From: Paramecium pentaurelia
Lineage: Eukaryota > Ciliophora > Oligohymenophorea > Peniculida > Parameciidae
DNA: 64,000 nt
NCBI GenBank assembly: GCA_905183005.1
Contig: CAJJDO010000028.1
Coordinates: forward strand, 434,001-498,000
Reading direction: 5' to 3'
The translations under genes were made by a program, and so were the position numbers. The first letter of the stretch is position 1, and every line of letters starts with the position of its first letter. The notes beneath the pieces were generated by a model, which saw only the letters and a program-made list of their open reading frames with translations, searched no databases and was not told where the DNA came from. Below are positions 11,351 through 24,824 of this stretch, one piece after another.

Positions 11351-13387
11351 TCAAAAGTCAATCATTTTTTCAATTGTATGACATTATACAACTAACATTG
11401 TCATCAAATCATTATGTTAATTCTATTATTATTAACATTTCATTGGTATTATGTCATTATCCAAATTCTCTAATAGATCCACTTCAGAACTTGTTTTGAA
11501 TGAACTATTATGTGAAATGCATTGCTTAATCTTCATATTATTTCCAAATTGCTATAAAATTTTCATTTTCTGTTGAATTGTTGCTTTCTTATTATTTAAA
11601 TCTTTTTATAAAACTCTTATAGATGTTGGTATATCTCCTTATTACTTTTATAATAAATCATTAGTATACAATGTCATCTATCCTAAATATAATGCTTCAT
11701 CTGTGATTAAACTCTAATTTATATAAATTATAATTACAATAATTTTATTTTACTCTTATTATTATTATAATAAATCATTAATTTATTATTATAAATATTT
11801 TGAATCATTTTAATCTTATAAAGAGGCTTATAAAACTTCACATTTCTCCTATAATTTTAAAATTTATTATTAATATCCCTTACATTCTGCCTCATATTAT
11901 TATTAAATTTTTTTAAGTTAACAATTATCATTAATAATTGAATTTATTTATTAACATTATTTGTTATTCTCTTAAAGTATATCATAATATTTTTATTCTA
12001 ATTACTTCATTTAATCTATTTTTATTTTAAGTTATTCATTTTCTTATAGTAATGTTGAATTTTATTATATAACATTGTCTAAATTTTTACTTATATCTAA
12101 AATTCTTTAATTTAATTCAGAATAGCATTCTTAATTCTTAATATTTTTTTAAAGTTCATTAATTTATTTATTTTTTTCATTTAATTAATCCTATAATTCT
12201 TAAATTGCATAATTTTATTTATCTGTAGATTACAATTCAAATATCTTTTCCATCAATTATCTATTGATTATTGTTTATTCTTCTAATAATCTTAAATTGT
12301 TTTATGAATCTCCATCCATTTATATTTTTCTATTATTTCTACAATATGGAGACTTTGATTTAGAACTCATCTAAGTCATAAATCTATCTTCATTAGTCTT
12401 ATAATTTGATTAATTAATTAGTGAATTATTATTTTCATTAGTCTCATAATTAGCTAAATTAACACCAAATGAACTTTTTAAAAATTGTTATTAATCCATA
12501 TTATCTTTTAATGTTTTTATTTATCTATTCAAAATGTCAACTTAATTGGTTAACACATTTTAATTATTTTAAGATTGTAATTGATTTACAATCTCTTATA
12601 TTAAATTTTATGTATCATAAACCATCTTTTATAACTTTATTTAACCTTTAAAAGTCATTTAATCAGTATTTTGATTTTCTAATTATGATTTCAAAAATTC
12701 AATTTATTATACATAATGTTGATTATCATTACCTCTATATGTTTCAGAATTATTATTTAATTCTTATAGAAGTAAATATATAAAGTATTTCAAAGTAATT
12801 AAATCAGTGCATCTATAGAAATCGAAACATTCATTTGAGAATTCTTAACAAAAACATTTAATTTTTGCTAATGATGGAGCACATTCATCTTGATTTTGAT
12901 CTTTAACTAATTTAAATTGTCTTAATCTTCTAGTTAATGTTTATATTTTCTAAATGCAATTTTAATTTAATCTTGTTTAATGACTAATTAGACTATGAAC
13001 TGAATATTTATCTTAATTAATAGATTGTTCTGTTTTGATAGGTGATTAATCAATTTTACTAATATTTTCTAATCTTTTGTTTATGATTGTTTCATAATAA
13101 CTTTGAGTGTCAATTTATTTATTAGATCCATATTTTTTGCATTATTTATTAGTATTGAAAGGAGATAAATTAGATGTAGTTTTAGAAGCTGTAGTAGATC
13201 TATTTTCACTTGCATGATGACTATTAAGATTTTTTACTCTCATTTCTAATCCTTATACTTTACTTTATAAATAATTAGCACATTATTAGTATTCTGGACA
13301 ATTGCTAATTATAGCAAATGGCTATCTATTCACTTTAGCACTTCCCTTTCTTGAATGACATGAATTTGGTGTTTGAAATGGTTTCAT
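11351..13387 (-). CDS. Long coiled-coil protein, unknown function
   Basis: 670 residues with one 24-nt intron (gtaatt...aattag, about 11.72 kb) that is in frame and contains no TGA, so its retention would not truncate the protein. The N-terminal 120 residues are Ser/Thr/Asn-rich and basic. From about residue 200 there are long heptad helices such as LQQNSTLLQENEQLKIKID, rich in Gln written mostly as TAA. The C-terminal region (TIEKMIDF end) is less regular. No motor, kinase or Cys motif. Structural (cytoskeletal or basal-body) roles are possible but not shown. Transcribed divergently from the channel gene at 13738. Confidence 0.7.
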
Positions 13388-13737
13388 CAATTTTCGATTT
13401 TAAATTATTTCTTATTTTATTTTAACAGAATACAATTATGAAATATTAAATCAAAAATTATGTAATTTAAACAAAAAAATTTCTTAGAAAAATAAAAATT
13501 GAATAAGAATATATAAAGAATTAATATGTTAAGTAATGTAGTTCAAATTTGATTAGATAATTTATGTACACTTTCTGTATTCAATTTCACCATTATAATA
13601 AAAATGTTGTTAAACTACTAAAAAGTGAAATGGTAAATTTACATATATGAATTGATAAAATTATCATCTTTTTAGAATCTAAAACAGAATTTTATATAAT
13701 TTATATATTATAAGTTTATGTCTAATAATTAAATTTA
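13388..13737. other. 350-bp divergent intergenic region
   Basis: AT-rich spacer between the start codons of the coiled-coil gene (minus) and the channel gene (plus). It must contain both promoters. No coding frame is evident. Confidence 0.5.
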
Positions 13738-16700
13738 ATGAATAAACCTTTAAAAAAAAGAAGATAGTCTACTATTTATAGATAATCAATGGCTTTATAA
13801 GAATTTTCACAAAAATTACTAGAGAAAAATGATTTATTGGCATCTGAAATTTAGAAAATAGTAAGGAAATTATCAGTAAAACAAAGAATGAAAAAAGCAA
13901 TTAGACATATTTATGATGCATATTATTTAAGAACTATTCGAAATGATATAGATTTAACTAACAAAAAATACTTAAAATTCTTTTGGTATTTAGAGAACAA
14001 TCAATTTTGGATTGCTTTTCTTTTTTTGTTATCAATTATCTATTAAATAATAACATTCTTTGAATTACCTTTTTCAGATGCAGAGATTGAGGATGATCAT
14101 AATTTATTGATATTAGAAGGCATAATTTTAACATTTTTAGGGATAGACTCAATAATTACAATAATATTAATGGTGACAAAAAAGGAAAATAGATTTGCAT
14201 TTAATCCTAAAAGGTAATTTAAGTTGATTGTCTACTATGTATGTTTAATTGATTTTATAATATATAATAAGGATCCTAATACAATGAGATTTAGTAGAAT
14301 ATTTAGAACATTAATAATGCCAATGTATTCAAAGGATTTAAGAAGAAATTTAAAAGGAATAATGAAGGCTAGTCGAGATTTATTTCTATTAATTTTGCTA
14401 TATTTAATCATAATATCAATATTTTCATTTGTAGGTATAAATTTGATTGGTCGTTTGGAAAATGTAGATTTAAGAACTTAAGATTATGGAGACTTTTTTA
14501 AATTTTTCTCTATGTTATTTATGGTGGCTACTTTAGATTTTTATCCTGATATATTAATACCACCAATGTTACAAGGCACTTATTATAGTTTATTCTTTAT
14601 AATTTATTTGTTACTATTTATTTTTTTATTTGCTCCTATTCCACTTGCAGTTGTATATGAAGGATTTAGAAGACATCGAATGGAAATAGCAATTAATGAT
14701 ATTATAAAATAGAAATCAGCTATGATGGCTAGTTTTATATCTTTAGATTTAACAGATCAAGGATATTTAACACATGCATAATTCTAAGAATTTGTTGAAT
14801 AGTTTTATGAGAATAGCATAAGTAAAGAAGATATGACAACATTATTTTCATTAATTGATTAAGATTTTAAGTAAAAATTCAATAATAATTAGTGATAAGG
14901 TTCAATTTGATGAATTCTACAAATTTCTTCATTTAATTTAAGATGGTTCTATTTTTAAATTACCAGAAAGGAAACCATTAGAATGTTGGGAATCTTTTAG
15001 ATTATATCTTAATTCAAGAGGATTATTGAAATTTGTAGAAGGAAATGTACTAAAAAATTAATATATTTTAGGTATTTAGTATAGGTATGTTAATTATAAC
15101 AATATCAAATTGTGTTCTTATTGTAACAGCATTTTTTATAGATGATATGACAATATTGGATATATTTACATTACTTGATACAGTTTACTTGATTTTTTAT
15201 GGTGTTGAATGTATAGTCAAAATTATTGCATTGGGTATAAAACCATATTTTTAAGAAGGATGGTAATTTAATATAATTAATATAGGAATATATTTGATAT
15301 ATCTTTAGTGATTTTATAGATTATTTTTGATTACATTCTATTCAATATTGTATCTGGAAATATAGTACAATCAATTAAAGCAAATAGATTATTAAGATTA
15401 GCAAAAATATAAAAAGTTTTTAGATTATTTAGAGCATTTAGATCAATAAAAATAATAAATTTTATGTTATCTGGATTAGAATTTTTGGATATTGTTAGAC
15501 ATCTACTTTATAAGATTATTATATGTGTTCCATTGATAATTAGATTAATGTTACCTGTTTAAATGATATTCTTCATATATTCTTGTGTTGGAATGTATTT
15601 ATTTGGTAAGATCTAAAGAAATCCAGAGAATCCTTATGCTAATTCTTAATGTGATTCTAATTTATTTGAATATTAATGGGGAAATTGTAAATATGCAGAC
15701 TTTACATCATTTTCTGGATCATATTTAATGATGTTATAGATGTTTATTGCAGCTGAATGGAATTAAGTTGTTTTTGAATTAACATATGATACTGATGATA
15801 TGTTATCAGCTATGTTATTTGTTGGTTCTTTTGAATTTCTATCTATCTTTCTTTTAGCTTTAATAGGTGGTTTAGTTTGGGAAGTGTTTTCAGTAGTTTC
15901 AATGTAACTTAGATAAGCAGAGGAGTAAATTCCTTAAGAGAATGAAATATCTTAAGATTAAGATATATAAGCATTTTCAGGAACTCAAATAGATTCAAAA
16001 TATACTCCTGAGACAGCAGCTAATCAATTAAGAAAGAAGACTCTTATATTAAATGATGATAATCCAGATGTAATTAAATTTTAGAGGAAATTAAGATCAG
16101 ATAAAAAGAGTAAATCACTTACTAAAGTATATAATCCATAAAGGAGTATTTCTGAACATTTAATAAAAGATGAGAAACCTGATTTAGCATTTAGTTAGCC
16201 AGGATCAAGAAATCATCTTTTACCAAATTATAATTCAAATCGTAAACCAGTTGGACTCTATAATACATAATTTGATAATAAAATAGGAACAAATATTGTA
16301 GAACATTATGAATAACATTTCATTGATTATTAATAATGGGTAATAAAATAATAAGGAGATGGTTTAGATATGAATTAAGTTGCTAATGATTATATGATTC
16401 ATTTACGTAATGAAATTAAAAAAGATGAGATCTTTTAAAAAAAGAATGTTAATATATCTAATCATCATTTACTTATTTAGAGTGCAGTATTGAGAGATGC
16501 TTCTGAAGTTTATATTAAATAATAAGAAGATAGATTTTTTAAAATGTCATTTGGAAAGAAATTTGAGAGAATCAGAGAATTAAAATTTTAGAATAAATTT
16601 AAAGTTGAGAGTAAAATTATATTTTCATTAATGGGTATATTAAAATTCCCTAAACCTAATGTAAAATACTATTTTTAAATTTTATACTTAATAGAAAATT

Positions 16701-17441
16701 ATTTTACTTATTAATTACTTTCTGATTCATCTTTTTTTAAAATGATTCATCAAATTAATAATAAATGGTATGTTATAGGTATTGAAGATGGATAAATAAG
16801 TTTCTAAAAATTAGATGCAGGTCCTTGGGATTATTCAGAAGAATTATTTTTATTAACAAATATGAGAATATGTTAGAATCTAAGATCTTTGTATGATACA
16901 GGAAATTAAGAATGTCTTTAAAATGTAAATAAATTTTCTGAAAGTGTAAAATTATTAGCCAAACATTTTGATATAAATTTAGGATCTATTGATACAAATA
17001 GTAGTTGTCTTATGTATTAAATAAAAAATGATAAGTTTATCCCTAGTAATATTGATACTCATTCATGGAAAATGAAAAAATGTATCATTTTATTATTATT
17101 TAATTATAGCAAATGTAACAATAGATGATCAATCTCCTAATCATAATTAAATTGTATACTTAGAATCATAAAATTTAATTAATGGTTAAGGTTTCAATAA
17201 GAAAGATTAATCTATAAGTTTAGATGAATATAAGTATGTCAGTAAAACTATAATGTTTGTTTTGACTTAAACTTAAGCTAAAGATAAACGAATTATTTAT
17301 TAAAATCTTATAATGTTAGCATAATTTCTATAAGATTTGGTTGGAGTCATTCATAATTATGAATCTAATTTTTTCAAATAAATTGATAATCTCTTTGAAC
17401 TCAGAAATTAATAAAAAGTAAAGAGTGTACCTAAATTGTGA
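13738..17441 (+). CDS. Two-repeat voltage-gated-like cation channel (TPC type) with EF-hands
   Basis: 1201 residues after introns 14871-14892, 15047-15071, 15263-15285 and 17082-17109. Repeat I has S1 near QFWIAFLFLLSIIYQIITFF, a basic S4 (MRFSRIFRTLIMPMYSKDLR) and pore LFMVATLDFYPDIL. Between repeats are two EF-hand-like helices (SLDLTDQGYLTHAQFQEFV and DKVQFDEFYKFL), as in plant TPC1. Repeat II has S4 NRLLRLAKIQKVFRLFRAFR and pore MFIAAEWNQVVFE. A cytosolic C-terminus of about 500 residues has no recognised domain. TPC channels conduct Na+ or Ca2+ in vacuolar/endolysosomal membranes. Loop Asp spacing in the EF-hands is imperfect, so Ca2+ binding is inferred. Confidence 0.85.
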
Positions 17442-17521
17442 TATTTAATAGGCGGTAAATCGATGCGCCACTAATTTATAAATTTTTATATTTTATAATT
17501 TCTTCATAATAATTAAAATAA

Positions 17522-17689
17522 ATGAATAGTTGTTTGTAAACTCCAAAAACAAAGTAATAGAAATGTCCTGAAGCTCCTAGAAAATAATTAAAATTTACAT
17601 AAATTGATGATTAATAAATAAGATCTATATGTAGAATGCTATTTAATGATTAAACCAAACCAGAAATTACTATAACTTAAACTATATGA
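17522..17689 (+). CDS. 55-residue protein with a CPxAPRK motif
   Basis: An intronless frame between the channel stop and the next gene: MNSCLQTPKTKQQKCPEAP, followed by RKQLKF and an acidic tail, TGA at 17687-17689. The TP...CPxAPRK arrangement is reminiscent of the short CPPAPRK-type motif in plant SIM/SMR cyclin-dependent-kinase inhibitors. That is resemblance over about ten residues only. It could instead be a first exon of the downstream gene, but that would need an intron over 100 nt, unlike any other here. Cys-poor, no signal peptide, basic. Confidence 0.4.
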
Positions 17690-17794
17690 TTTTAACATTT
17701 TTTTGTGTATATTTATTAGAATTGAAATTAGTAATGTCTACTTTATATAATTATATTAAATTTAGTAATAAAAATTAATAATAAAATTATAGGA

Positions 17795-18790
17795 ATGGAT
17801 TTGAGAAATAGAAATACAAGGAAGGTATTACTCTAAATGTTAGAGAAACATTTGAAATAAATAATGACTGAAAACACTACTAAAGTTAAATTTTAAGAAT
17901 AGTTGACAAGATTTCAGATAGATGAAGATTAAAGAAGAGCTAGATAAAAATAACATAGTCCATCACCTTAATTAATGAGAACACATAGTTAATCAGATCA
18001 TATTTAATTTTATGAGAGACAATAATCATAATTAAAATTAAAAAATGAAAGATTATAACAATCAAAAGAGAAGTCTATACAAAAGAAGTTATAAGAAGAA
18101 ATTCAAGAAGCAACATTTCATCCAAAAATCCTTAAACCTAAAAATTAGAATACTTAAAAGAATGATTTGTATTAATAAGGAATGAAATGGATGTAATAAA
18201 AAGTATTAATTATTAATAGATAAGGCTGATCATATTGATAAATTAAAAGAATCTTCTATGATTCAATTAAGCTAAGAAAATTTGTTTAAACCAATGGTTA
18301 ATAAAGTATCATAGAAAATAATCAAAACAACAAATCAAACTGATTTTTTTTAGAGAATGAATAAAAATGAAGATAAAAAGAAGGAGAAAATCAAGAGACT
18401 TAAAACTGATGCCACTCCTTCTTTTAAACCAAAGATTAATGGTATTTATTTTTATTTTATTATATAGATCGTTCTAAAAGAGTATAGAGTACATTAAATA
18501 AAGATATTTTATAAGTTTCTGTTAATTTAGAATTAATTGAAAAGATTAGAAATTATAATTAAAGAGATTTAAATTAATCTTGTCATGAATATTCTAGACA
18601 AAGAAATTGTTCATCAGCATTATCATAATCAATTGATATTGATAAATAAACAAGTGATTATCCAAGTTTTAGAAATTCAACTACAATTAAGAAATAACCA
18701 AAATTATAAATTGATTTTAATACTCCCTCTTAGAATATGACAGAAATGTTATATGAAGCATTAGGTGACTAAAATTATGATTATTTTTGA
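17795..18790 (+). CDS. Basic coiled-coil protein, unknown function
   Basis: 315 residues from ATG 17795, or about 23 fewer from an in-frame ATG at 17864 (MTENTTKVKF). Introns 18203-18224 (22 nt) and 18442-18467 (26 nt). The 22-nt intron ends in AAG; without it the frame appears broken. The protein is rich in Lys, Arg and Gln with segments such as HPKILKPKNQNTQKNDLYQQ, a pattern common in ciliate proteins with short helix-basic repeats. The tail is Ser/Asn-rich and ends in an acidic EALGDQNYDYF. No catalytic motif. Confidence 0.65.
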
Positions 18791-18839
18791 ATTTAACACT
18801 TTCATATATTTAAATATATTAATATATATATATATATAA

Positions 18840-19313
18840 ATGCCTAAAATTAAAACTATTCGAACAAAAAAAGCACCTGAGGGATGGGAATTAATTGAAC
18901 CAACAATAACAGAAATTGGAAATTAAATAAGAGATGTAGAGAATCAAACATATAGTGATAAAAAGAAACCAGAATAATTTTGGGAGATTTATAAATTGCA
19001 TCATTAAAGGTATAAACAATATGATATATATATATATAGATCTCGTTATATTTATGAAATGTACTATTACAAAAAGGAGATAACCAGAGAATTATATGAA
19101 TTTTGTTTATAAGAATAATATGGAGATGCATCATTAATTGCAAAATGGAAAAAGACTGGATATGAAAAGTTGTGTTGTTTACATTGTATATCTAAATCAC
19201 AACATAATTTTGGAGGAACATGTATATGTAGAGTTCCTAAAGCTAAATTAGAAGAAGGTAAATTAGTATAATGTAAATAATGTGGATGTAGAGGTTGTGC
19301 TAGTGGAGATTGA
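18840..19313 (+). CDS. BUD31: Spliceosome-associated protein BUD31 (G10)
   Basis: 147 residues with one intron (19010-19039), close to the usual length of about 144. Begins MPKIKTIRTKKAPEGWELIE and has the G10 signature YIYEMYYYKKEITRELYEF, KTGYEKLCCLHCI and the Cys-rich zinc-binding tail with VQCKQCGCRGCASGD. BUD31 is a core spliceosomal component of the activated complex, very strongly conserved across eukaryotes. All zinc-ligand cysteines are present. No oddities apart from the (TA)n-rich 5' flank and intron. Confidence 0.96.
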
Positions 19314-19366
19314 TATAATTATCTATAAAATAATACCATAAGTTTTAATCATCTATATTTTAATAT

Positions 19367-20332
19367 ATGTTTTAATAAAATTCATTCTCTAAGATAATCC
19401 CACTCTTAGATAAGACACGTCATAAAGGATAAAATGGGAAGATTGCTAGTATAGGTGGATCATTTGAATATACAGGTGCTCCATATTATGCAGCCATTTC
19501 TTCATTAAAAGGAGGAGGAGATTTAGCATACATTTATTGTACAAAATCAGCTGCAATTCCTATAAAAAGTTATAGTCCTGAATGCATAGTATATCCTTAT
19601 CTATTAGAAGATGGTGAAGAATAAGAATTAGAGAATACTATTAATAAATTATTGTCTTCTACTTAGATTATGCATTCATTAGTAATTGGTCCAGGATTAG
19701 GAAGAGGACAAATAATCAGCAAAATTTTGGAAGAACTATTCAAATAAAATAATAGTATCAAAATATTGGATGCTGATGCATTATGGCATATATCTTAGAA
19801 GCAGAATAAATTGATTTAAATCATCTAAGAAAAGAGTAATCAATTTATATTAACTCCAAATGCTATGGAAATAAAGAGATTGTTAGAATATTTTGATATT
19901 GAATATTTTAAGCCTGATTATGATTCCATTAATGTATTAAATGATCAAGATGTAAATTATAAATAAATTGGAATTGATAATGGATATCCAGGATTAATGG
20001 CTGAATTGAGTAGAAAATTAAATAATGTCATAATTGTATCTAAGGGATAGAATGATATAATAACAAATGGAAAAGTTGGATATGCAGTTTATATAGAAGG
20101 TTCTAAAAAGAGATGTGGAGGTTAAGGTGATATATTGAGTGGTTTAATTGGACTCTATTCTTATTGGTCTTAAGATTAGAAGGTAGACAAGATTGAGGGA
20201 TGTATTTTAGGAAGTGTAGTAACTAGAAAAGCAGCAAAGATGGCATCAAATAAAGAGTATTATTCATTGACAACTCCTAAGATTATTGATCATATTGGAG
20301 ATGCTCTTTATTCATTTGTTTCAGATTAGTGA
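19367..20332 (+). CDS. NAXD: ATP/ADP-dependent NAD(P)HX dehydratase
   Basis: 321 residues, intronless. The ribokinase-like YjeF C-terminal domain is complete: HKGQNGKIASIGGSFEYTGA at the start, VIGPGLGRG, DADALW, FILTPN and the nucleotide-binding KKRCGGQGDILSGLIG near the C-terminus. The enzyme dehydrates the damaged hydrated forms of NADH/NADPH, using ATP or ADP, as metabolite repair. The N-terminus is short (MFQQNSFSKIIPLLDKT), so a mitochondrial presequence is not obvious. The first Met is the only one before the conserved core. Confidence 0.93.
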
Positions 20333-20367
20333 TTAATAATGTGTTTTATTATATATTATTTACAAAA

Positions 20368-23300
20368 ATGGAGAGTTTTGATGATATGGTTGATATGGAA
20401 GTAATAAATGATTAAGAGTTATTGGTTAATCTTAAAAAGCGATATTAATTAAAAAAAATATTCACCTATGTTGGACCTACATTATTGGTCATAAATCCAT
20501 TTGAGGCATGTCCACACTTAATCAATCTAGAAGTTAAGAACAAATATATTTAATCAGCTATCAATAAGGAAAATAGGAGTACTCAACCTCCACATATGTA
20601 TGCAATAGGTGCTGAAGCAATTAAGTGTTTATTTGAAAATTAAAAAAATTAAGCAATCATCATATCTGGAGAAAGTGGTGCAGGTAAAACAGAAAATGCA
20701 AAATCATGCATGAATTTAATTACTAGTGTGAAATTTGACACCCCAAGATAATCATAAGAGAAAAAAAATAGTATTAATAAATTTGCCATTGAAGATCGAG
20801 TAAATCTATTTAATTTTATTATAGATTTTATCTTGCAATCCAATTTTAGAAGCATATGGTAATGCTAAGACATTAAGAAATAATAATTCAAGTAGATTTG
20901 GAAAATATACTAAAATTTATATCTCAAAAAAAGATAAGAAAATAAAAGGAGCTCAAATATATAATTATTTATTAGAGAAAAGTAGAATATGTTTATAAGG
21001 AAAGGGTGAGAGAAATTTTCATATATTTTATCATATTTTGAAAGGAATGCCTATTAATGAATTATAATAATTATTTTTAAGTGAAAATGATTAACCAATC
21101 TAATTGAATAAGATATCATATATTAATACAATATAAGATGTAGATGGAATAGATGATAAGAAATTATATGATGAAGTTATTCAATCATATAATTTATTAG
21201 GTTTAGAATCTGATAAATCAAATATTCATTAAATAGTAGCAGCTGTATTGCATTTAGGAGATTTACAATTTGATGATGCAACACTTACTGATGATGTACC
21301 TTGTAAAATAGTTACTGAAAATAAGTTGGAATATTTGTCAAAATTATTATAATTAAGTATCAAAGAAATAAGTGAAGCTTTGATACTTAAATAAAGAATT
21401 ATAAATAAATAGAAGATTGTTTCACCTGTTTCTTATAATTAGTGTATCTAAAATAGAGATTCATGGGCTAAAGAATTATTTGAAAGATTATTTAATTGGC
21501 TTGTTTGTAAATTGAATTAAAATATCTTACCAGAAGAGGAATTTGATGTAAGTAACAATAATACCTATATTGGATTATTAGATATATATGGATTTGAAGT
21601 ATTTGATAAAAATGGATTTGAGTAATTAATAATCAATTATACAAATGAGAGACTTCATTAATTATATATTCAATATGTATTTAAAGGTGAAGAAATTGTA
21701 TTTAAAGAAGAAGGACTTGATAAATTTTGTTAGCATATCAAATATAAAGATAATTAAGCATTAATAGATTGTTTAGACAAACCTCCTTTAGGCATTTTTG
21801 ATATTCTAGATGAAGTATGTTAAGTAGCTGGAGATGATGATTTATTAATTAGTAATATTAGAAAAAAGTAAAAGGATCCTAAATATGTATTATAACCTAA
21901 AATGCCTTCAACTTAATCTTTCATTATTGTTCATACTGCCAGAAATGTAGAATATTTAATCTCTGGATTTAGAGAAAAAAATGTTGATGAAATCAGTGTC
22001 TTAACAGCATTTTATAGTTAATAGAGTGGTAATCCTTTGATTTCAAAATTATTTACTGTTGAAGATAAATAAACATAAACAGTTACTAAGAAAGATAAAA
22101 GTTTATCTAAGAAAATAAGAACTTAAATGAATGATTTAATGAAAGAATTAACTAATAATTGTGATGTTCATTTTGTAAGATGTATTAAACCAAATGATCT
22201 TAAAAAACCATAATTATTGGAAGATGATTATGCTTTACAATAAATAAGATATTTAGGTGTTTTAGATAGTTTAAAAGTAAGGAAATAAAACTATCCTTTT
22301 AGAAGATTACATAAATAATTCTATAAACAATTTGGTGAAATGACATCCAATCCTCTATTTAATATTTTAGAATAATAATCTGCTGATTTTAGAGAACTAA
22401 ATTTGTAATTGTTTCAATAATACTATCCTAAACTTGGACCTGAATTAGTTCTATTTGGATAGAAAAGAATATTCATAAGAATTGAAGGCATGGATATAAT
22501 CTAATAAGTATTTACTGAAATTATGGAAAAAAAGAGTAAAATTGCTTTAAAAATCTAATATAATTGGCATAAGTACTTGATTAAAAAGAATTTGAAAAGA
22601 ATACACATACATTATCAAAAGATTAAATTATGCAATTGGAGAAAGGCTTTAAAGGCCTTTCAGGATCTTTATTATTATTAATTAAGACAATCAAAAATGA
22701 AGTTATATCAAAATTAATTGGATAAGATATTACAATATGTATATAGATTATAAGCAATTACTAATTTTGATCTAATAATGAAACATATCATTTTTATACA
22801 AAGATAGATAAAATAGTGGTTATTTTTTAAAAGAATAAGAAAATTAAGATTAGTTAAATTCAATATAAATTATATCATAGAAAATAGTTGGCAATTTATA
22901 AGATTGAAAAAAGTATTGGTAATATAGAGTTTTTTTAGAGGAGCAAGAGTTAGAAGGATTCATAAGAATGTAGTTGTAAGGTCTAAATAAGCTAGGATGA
23001 ATAAAAGAAATGAATTAGCTGCAATAAGAATTTAAAAGTGGATAAAAGGAATACAAGTTAGAGAACACATAAGAAAATTGAATAAGGCTGCTTTTAAAAT
23101 ACAAGGTTTTGTGAAAATGAAATGGTTATCTAAAACTTTTAAATAAATAAGGATTAGTACAAAGAAGATCTAAAAATTAATTAGAAGATATTTAATAAAA
23201 TAAAGGGCAAAAAATATTAAAAAAGAATAATATTTTAAACCATTAGAGGAATAATTAAATGAAACTGTAAGGATTGAAGAAAATGATTTATTTGGAAATA

Positions 23301-24582
23301 ATTTAAATTCATTAAGTTTTGATTAAATACTAAATTAAGATGATGATTAATTTAGAGATAAAGGACAATTATTTGATATCTTAGTGGATTTAGAATTATT
23401 ATCTGATGTTGGTTGTTATTAGCCATCTTTCAGTTCTAATTATAAATAATTATTTTAATAAGGTTATAAAAATGAAAATATCATATAAAGTGTAAGAGTA
23501 GGTAGTTTTCATAGTATTGCATCAACGAGTTTAAATAAATTATACACTTGGGGATTAAATAATGAAGGTTAATTAGGATAAGGGAGATTGAGTGATATTC
23601 CATAATAACCTTAATAACTTACTCTTAATGTAGTTATGGATTAAATAGAATGTACTGATTTCAATAGTTATGTTAAATGTTAAGATGGAAAACTTATTAT
23701 ATGGGGAGCTTAATGTGAAACAATTAGTTATGTTGACATATAACCAGTAAAATAGATATAATGTAGATTTGATAGAACTTACATTATAAATAATTAAGGT
23801 ATGGTTTAATATTGGGATAGTGATCATGTAATATAAAATATTGCAACCAATTCTCCCATTTCATAAGTGTCTGTTGGATTAAATTTTATAGCTTTGCTTA
23901 ATAATCAAGGATAAGTTTTTGTGAAAGGAACTAATGAACATGGTTAATTGGGTTTGGGAGATATTTTATTTAGAGAATAATTAATTTAAATTAAAATTCC
24001 TTACAAAGCAAATTTAATTAGCTGTGGTTTAAAACATCTTAGCATTTAATGTTGTAATGGTAAAGCTTTTGTATGTGGTTGGAATCAATAAGGACAATTG
24101 GGATTGGGAGATTTCTAAGATAGATATAATTTAGTGTAATTAAAATATGAGACTTAATAAATTTGTTGTAGTAGAACATCTACAATGATATTGTTAGAGA
24201 ATAAATAAGTTTTTTGGTGTGGTAGTAATGGTAATTTAAAATTCTAGAATGAATTCGTTTAATTGGCCAAGAAAGTATGAATTTAGTTATAATATAAAAG
24301 ATGAAGTATATTTAAAAATTAAATCCAGTGAGAATTCAATGTTCATATTCAAAAGTTATTAGCCTAATAAATATAACATATATTAAGATGGAAAAGATCA
24401 AATAACCAGAGAAACTTAAAGGAATATTGGGAACATTAACTCAAAAATGGGTTGAGAATAATATTAATTCTATAGATCCTCCTATGATAGAGAGTGTATC
24501 AAATTATTTAATGCATTATCATATGAAAAAGTGTAGCTCTAATAACTCTTAAATTGTAATAAATAAAGTTTGTAGGAAATGA
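20368..24582 (+). CDS. Unconventional myosin with IQ neck and RCC1-like tail
   Basis: 1387 residues, introns 20800-20824 and 24275-24300. The motor head has P-loop ISGESGAGKTENA, switch I NNNSSRFGKY, switch II DIYGFEVF, and the actin-side HFVRCIKPND. After the converter a long basic neck (about 22.5-23.2 kb) has several IQ-like helices, e.g. KAAFKIQGFVKMKW. The tail (about 23.47-24.25 kb) has RCC1/ATS1-type blades: LYTWGLNNEGQLGQGRL, VFVKGTNEHGQLGLGD and AFVCGWNQQGQLGLGD. A short helical end follows the last intron. Predicted actin-based motor; RCC1 blades suggest a protein-docking or GTPase-linked tail. Myosins with ATS1/RCC1 tails are a protist, mainly alveolate, feature as far as I recall. 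Confidence 0.93.
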
Positions 24583-24824
24583 AAAATAAATGTATCTTGA
24601 TGTATATTAATTTTTTACTTTTTTTCTGAGATTATTGAAAAATATTTAATATTTTCTTTTTTTATCTCCAGAAAGTAATTCTGAAATCTTTTGAATCCAT
24701 GATACCAAATCAATACTCTGAAGTGGGTAATATTTGATTTTATTAGATTGAATAATAACTTTACAATGTCTATAATTCTTATATCCAATATCTAATTCTT
24801 GAGAATTTGCGTTATCAACACATA

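Noticed and set aside
18195..18230. Apparent frameshift in the coiled-coil gene at an A5 run
   Set aside because: A 22-nt intron ending in AAG (18203-18224) restores the frame, so no defect is needed.
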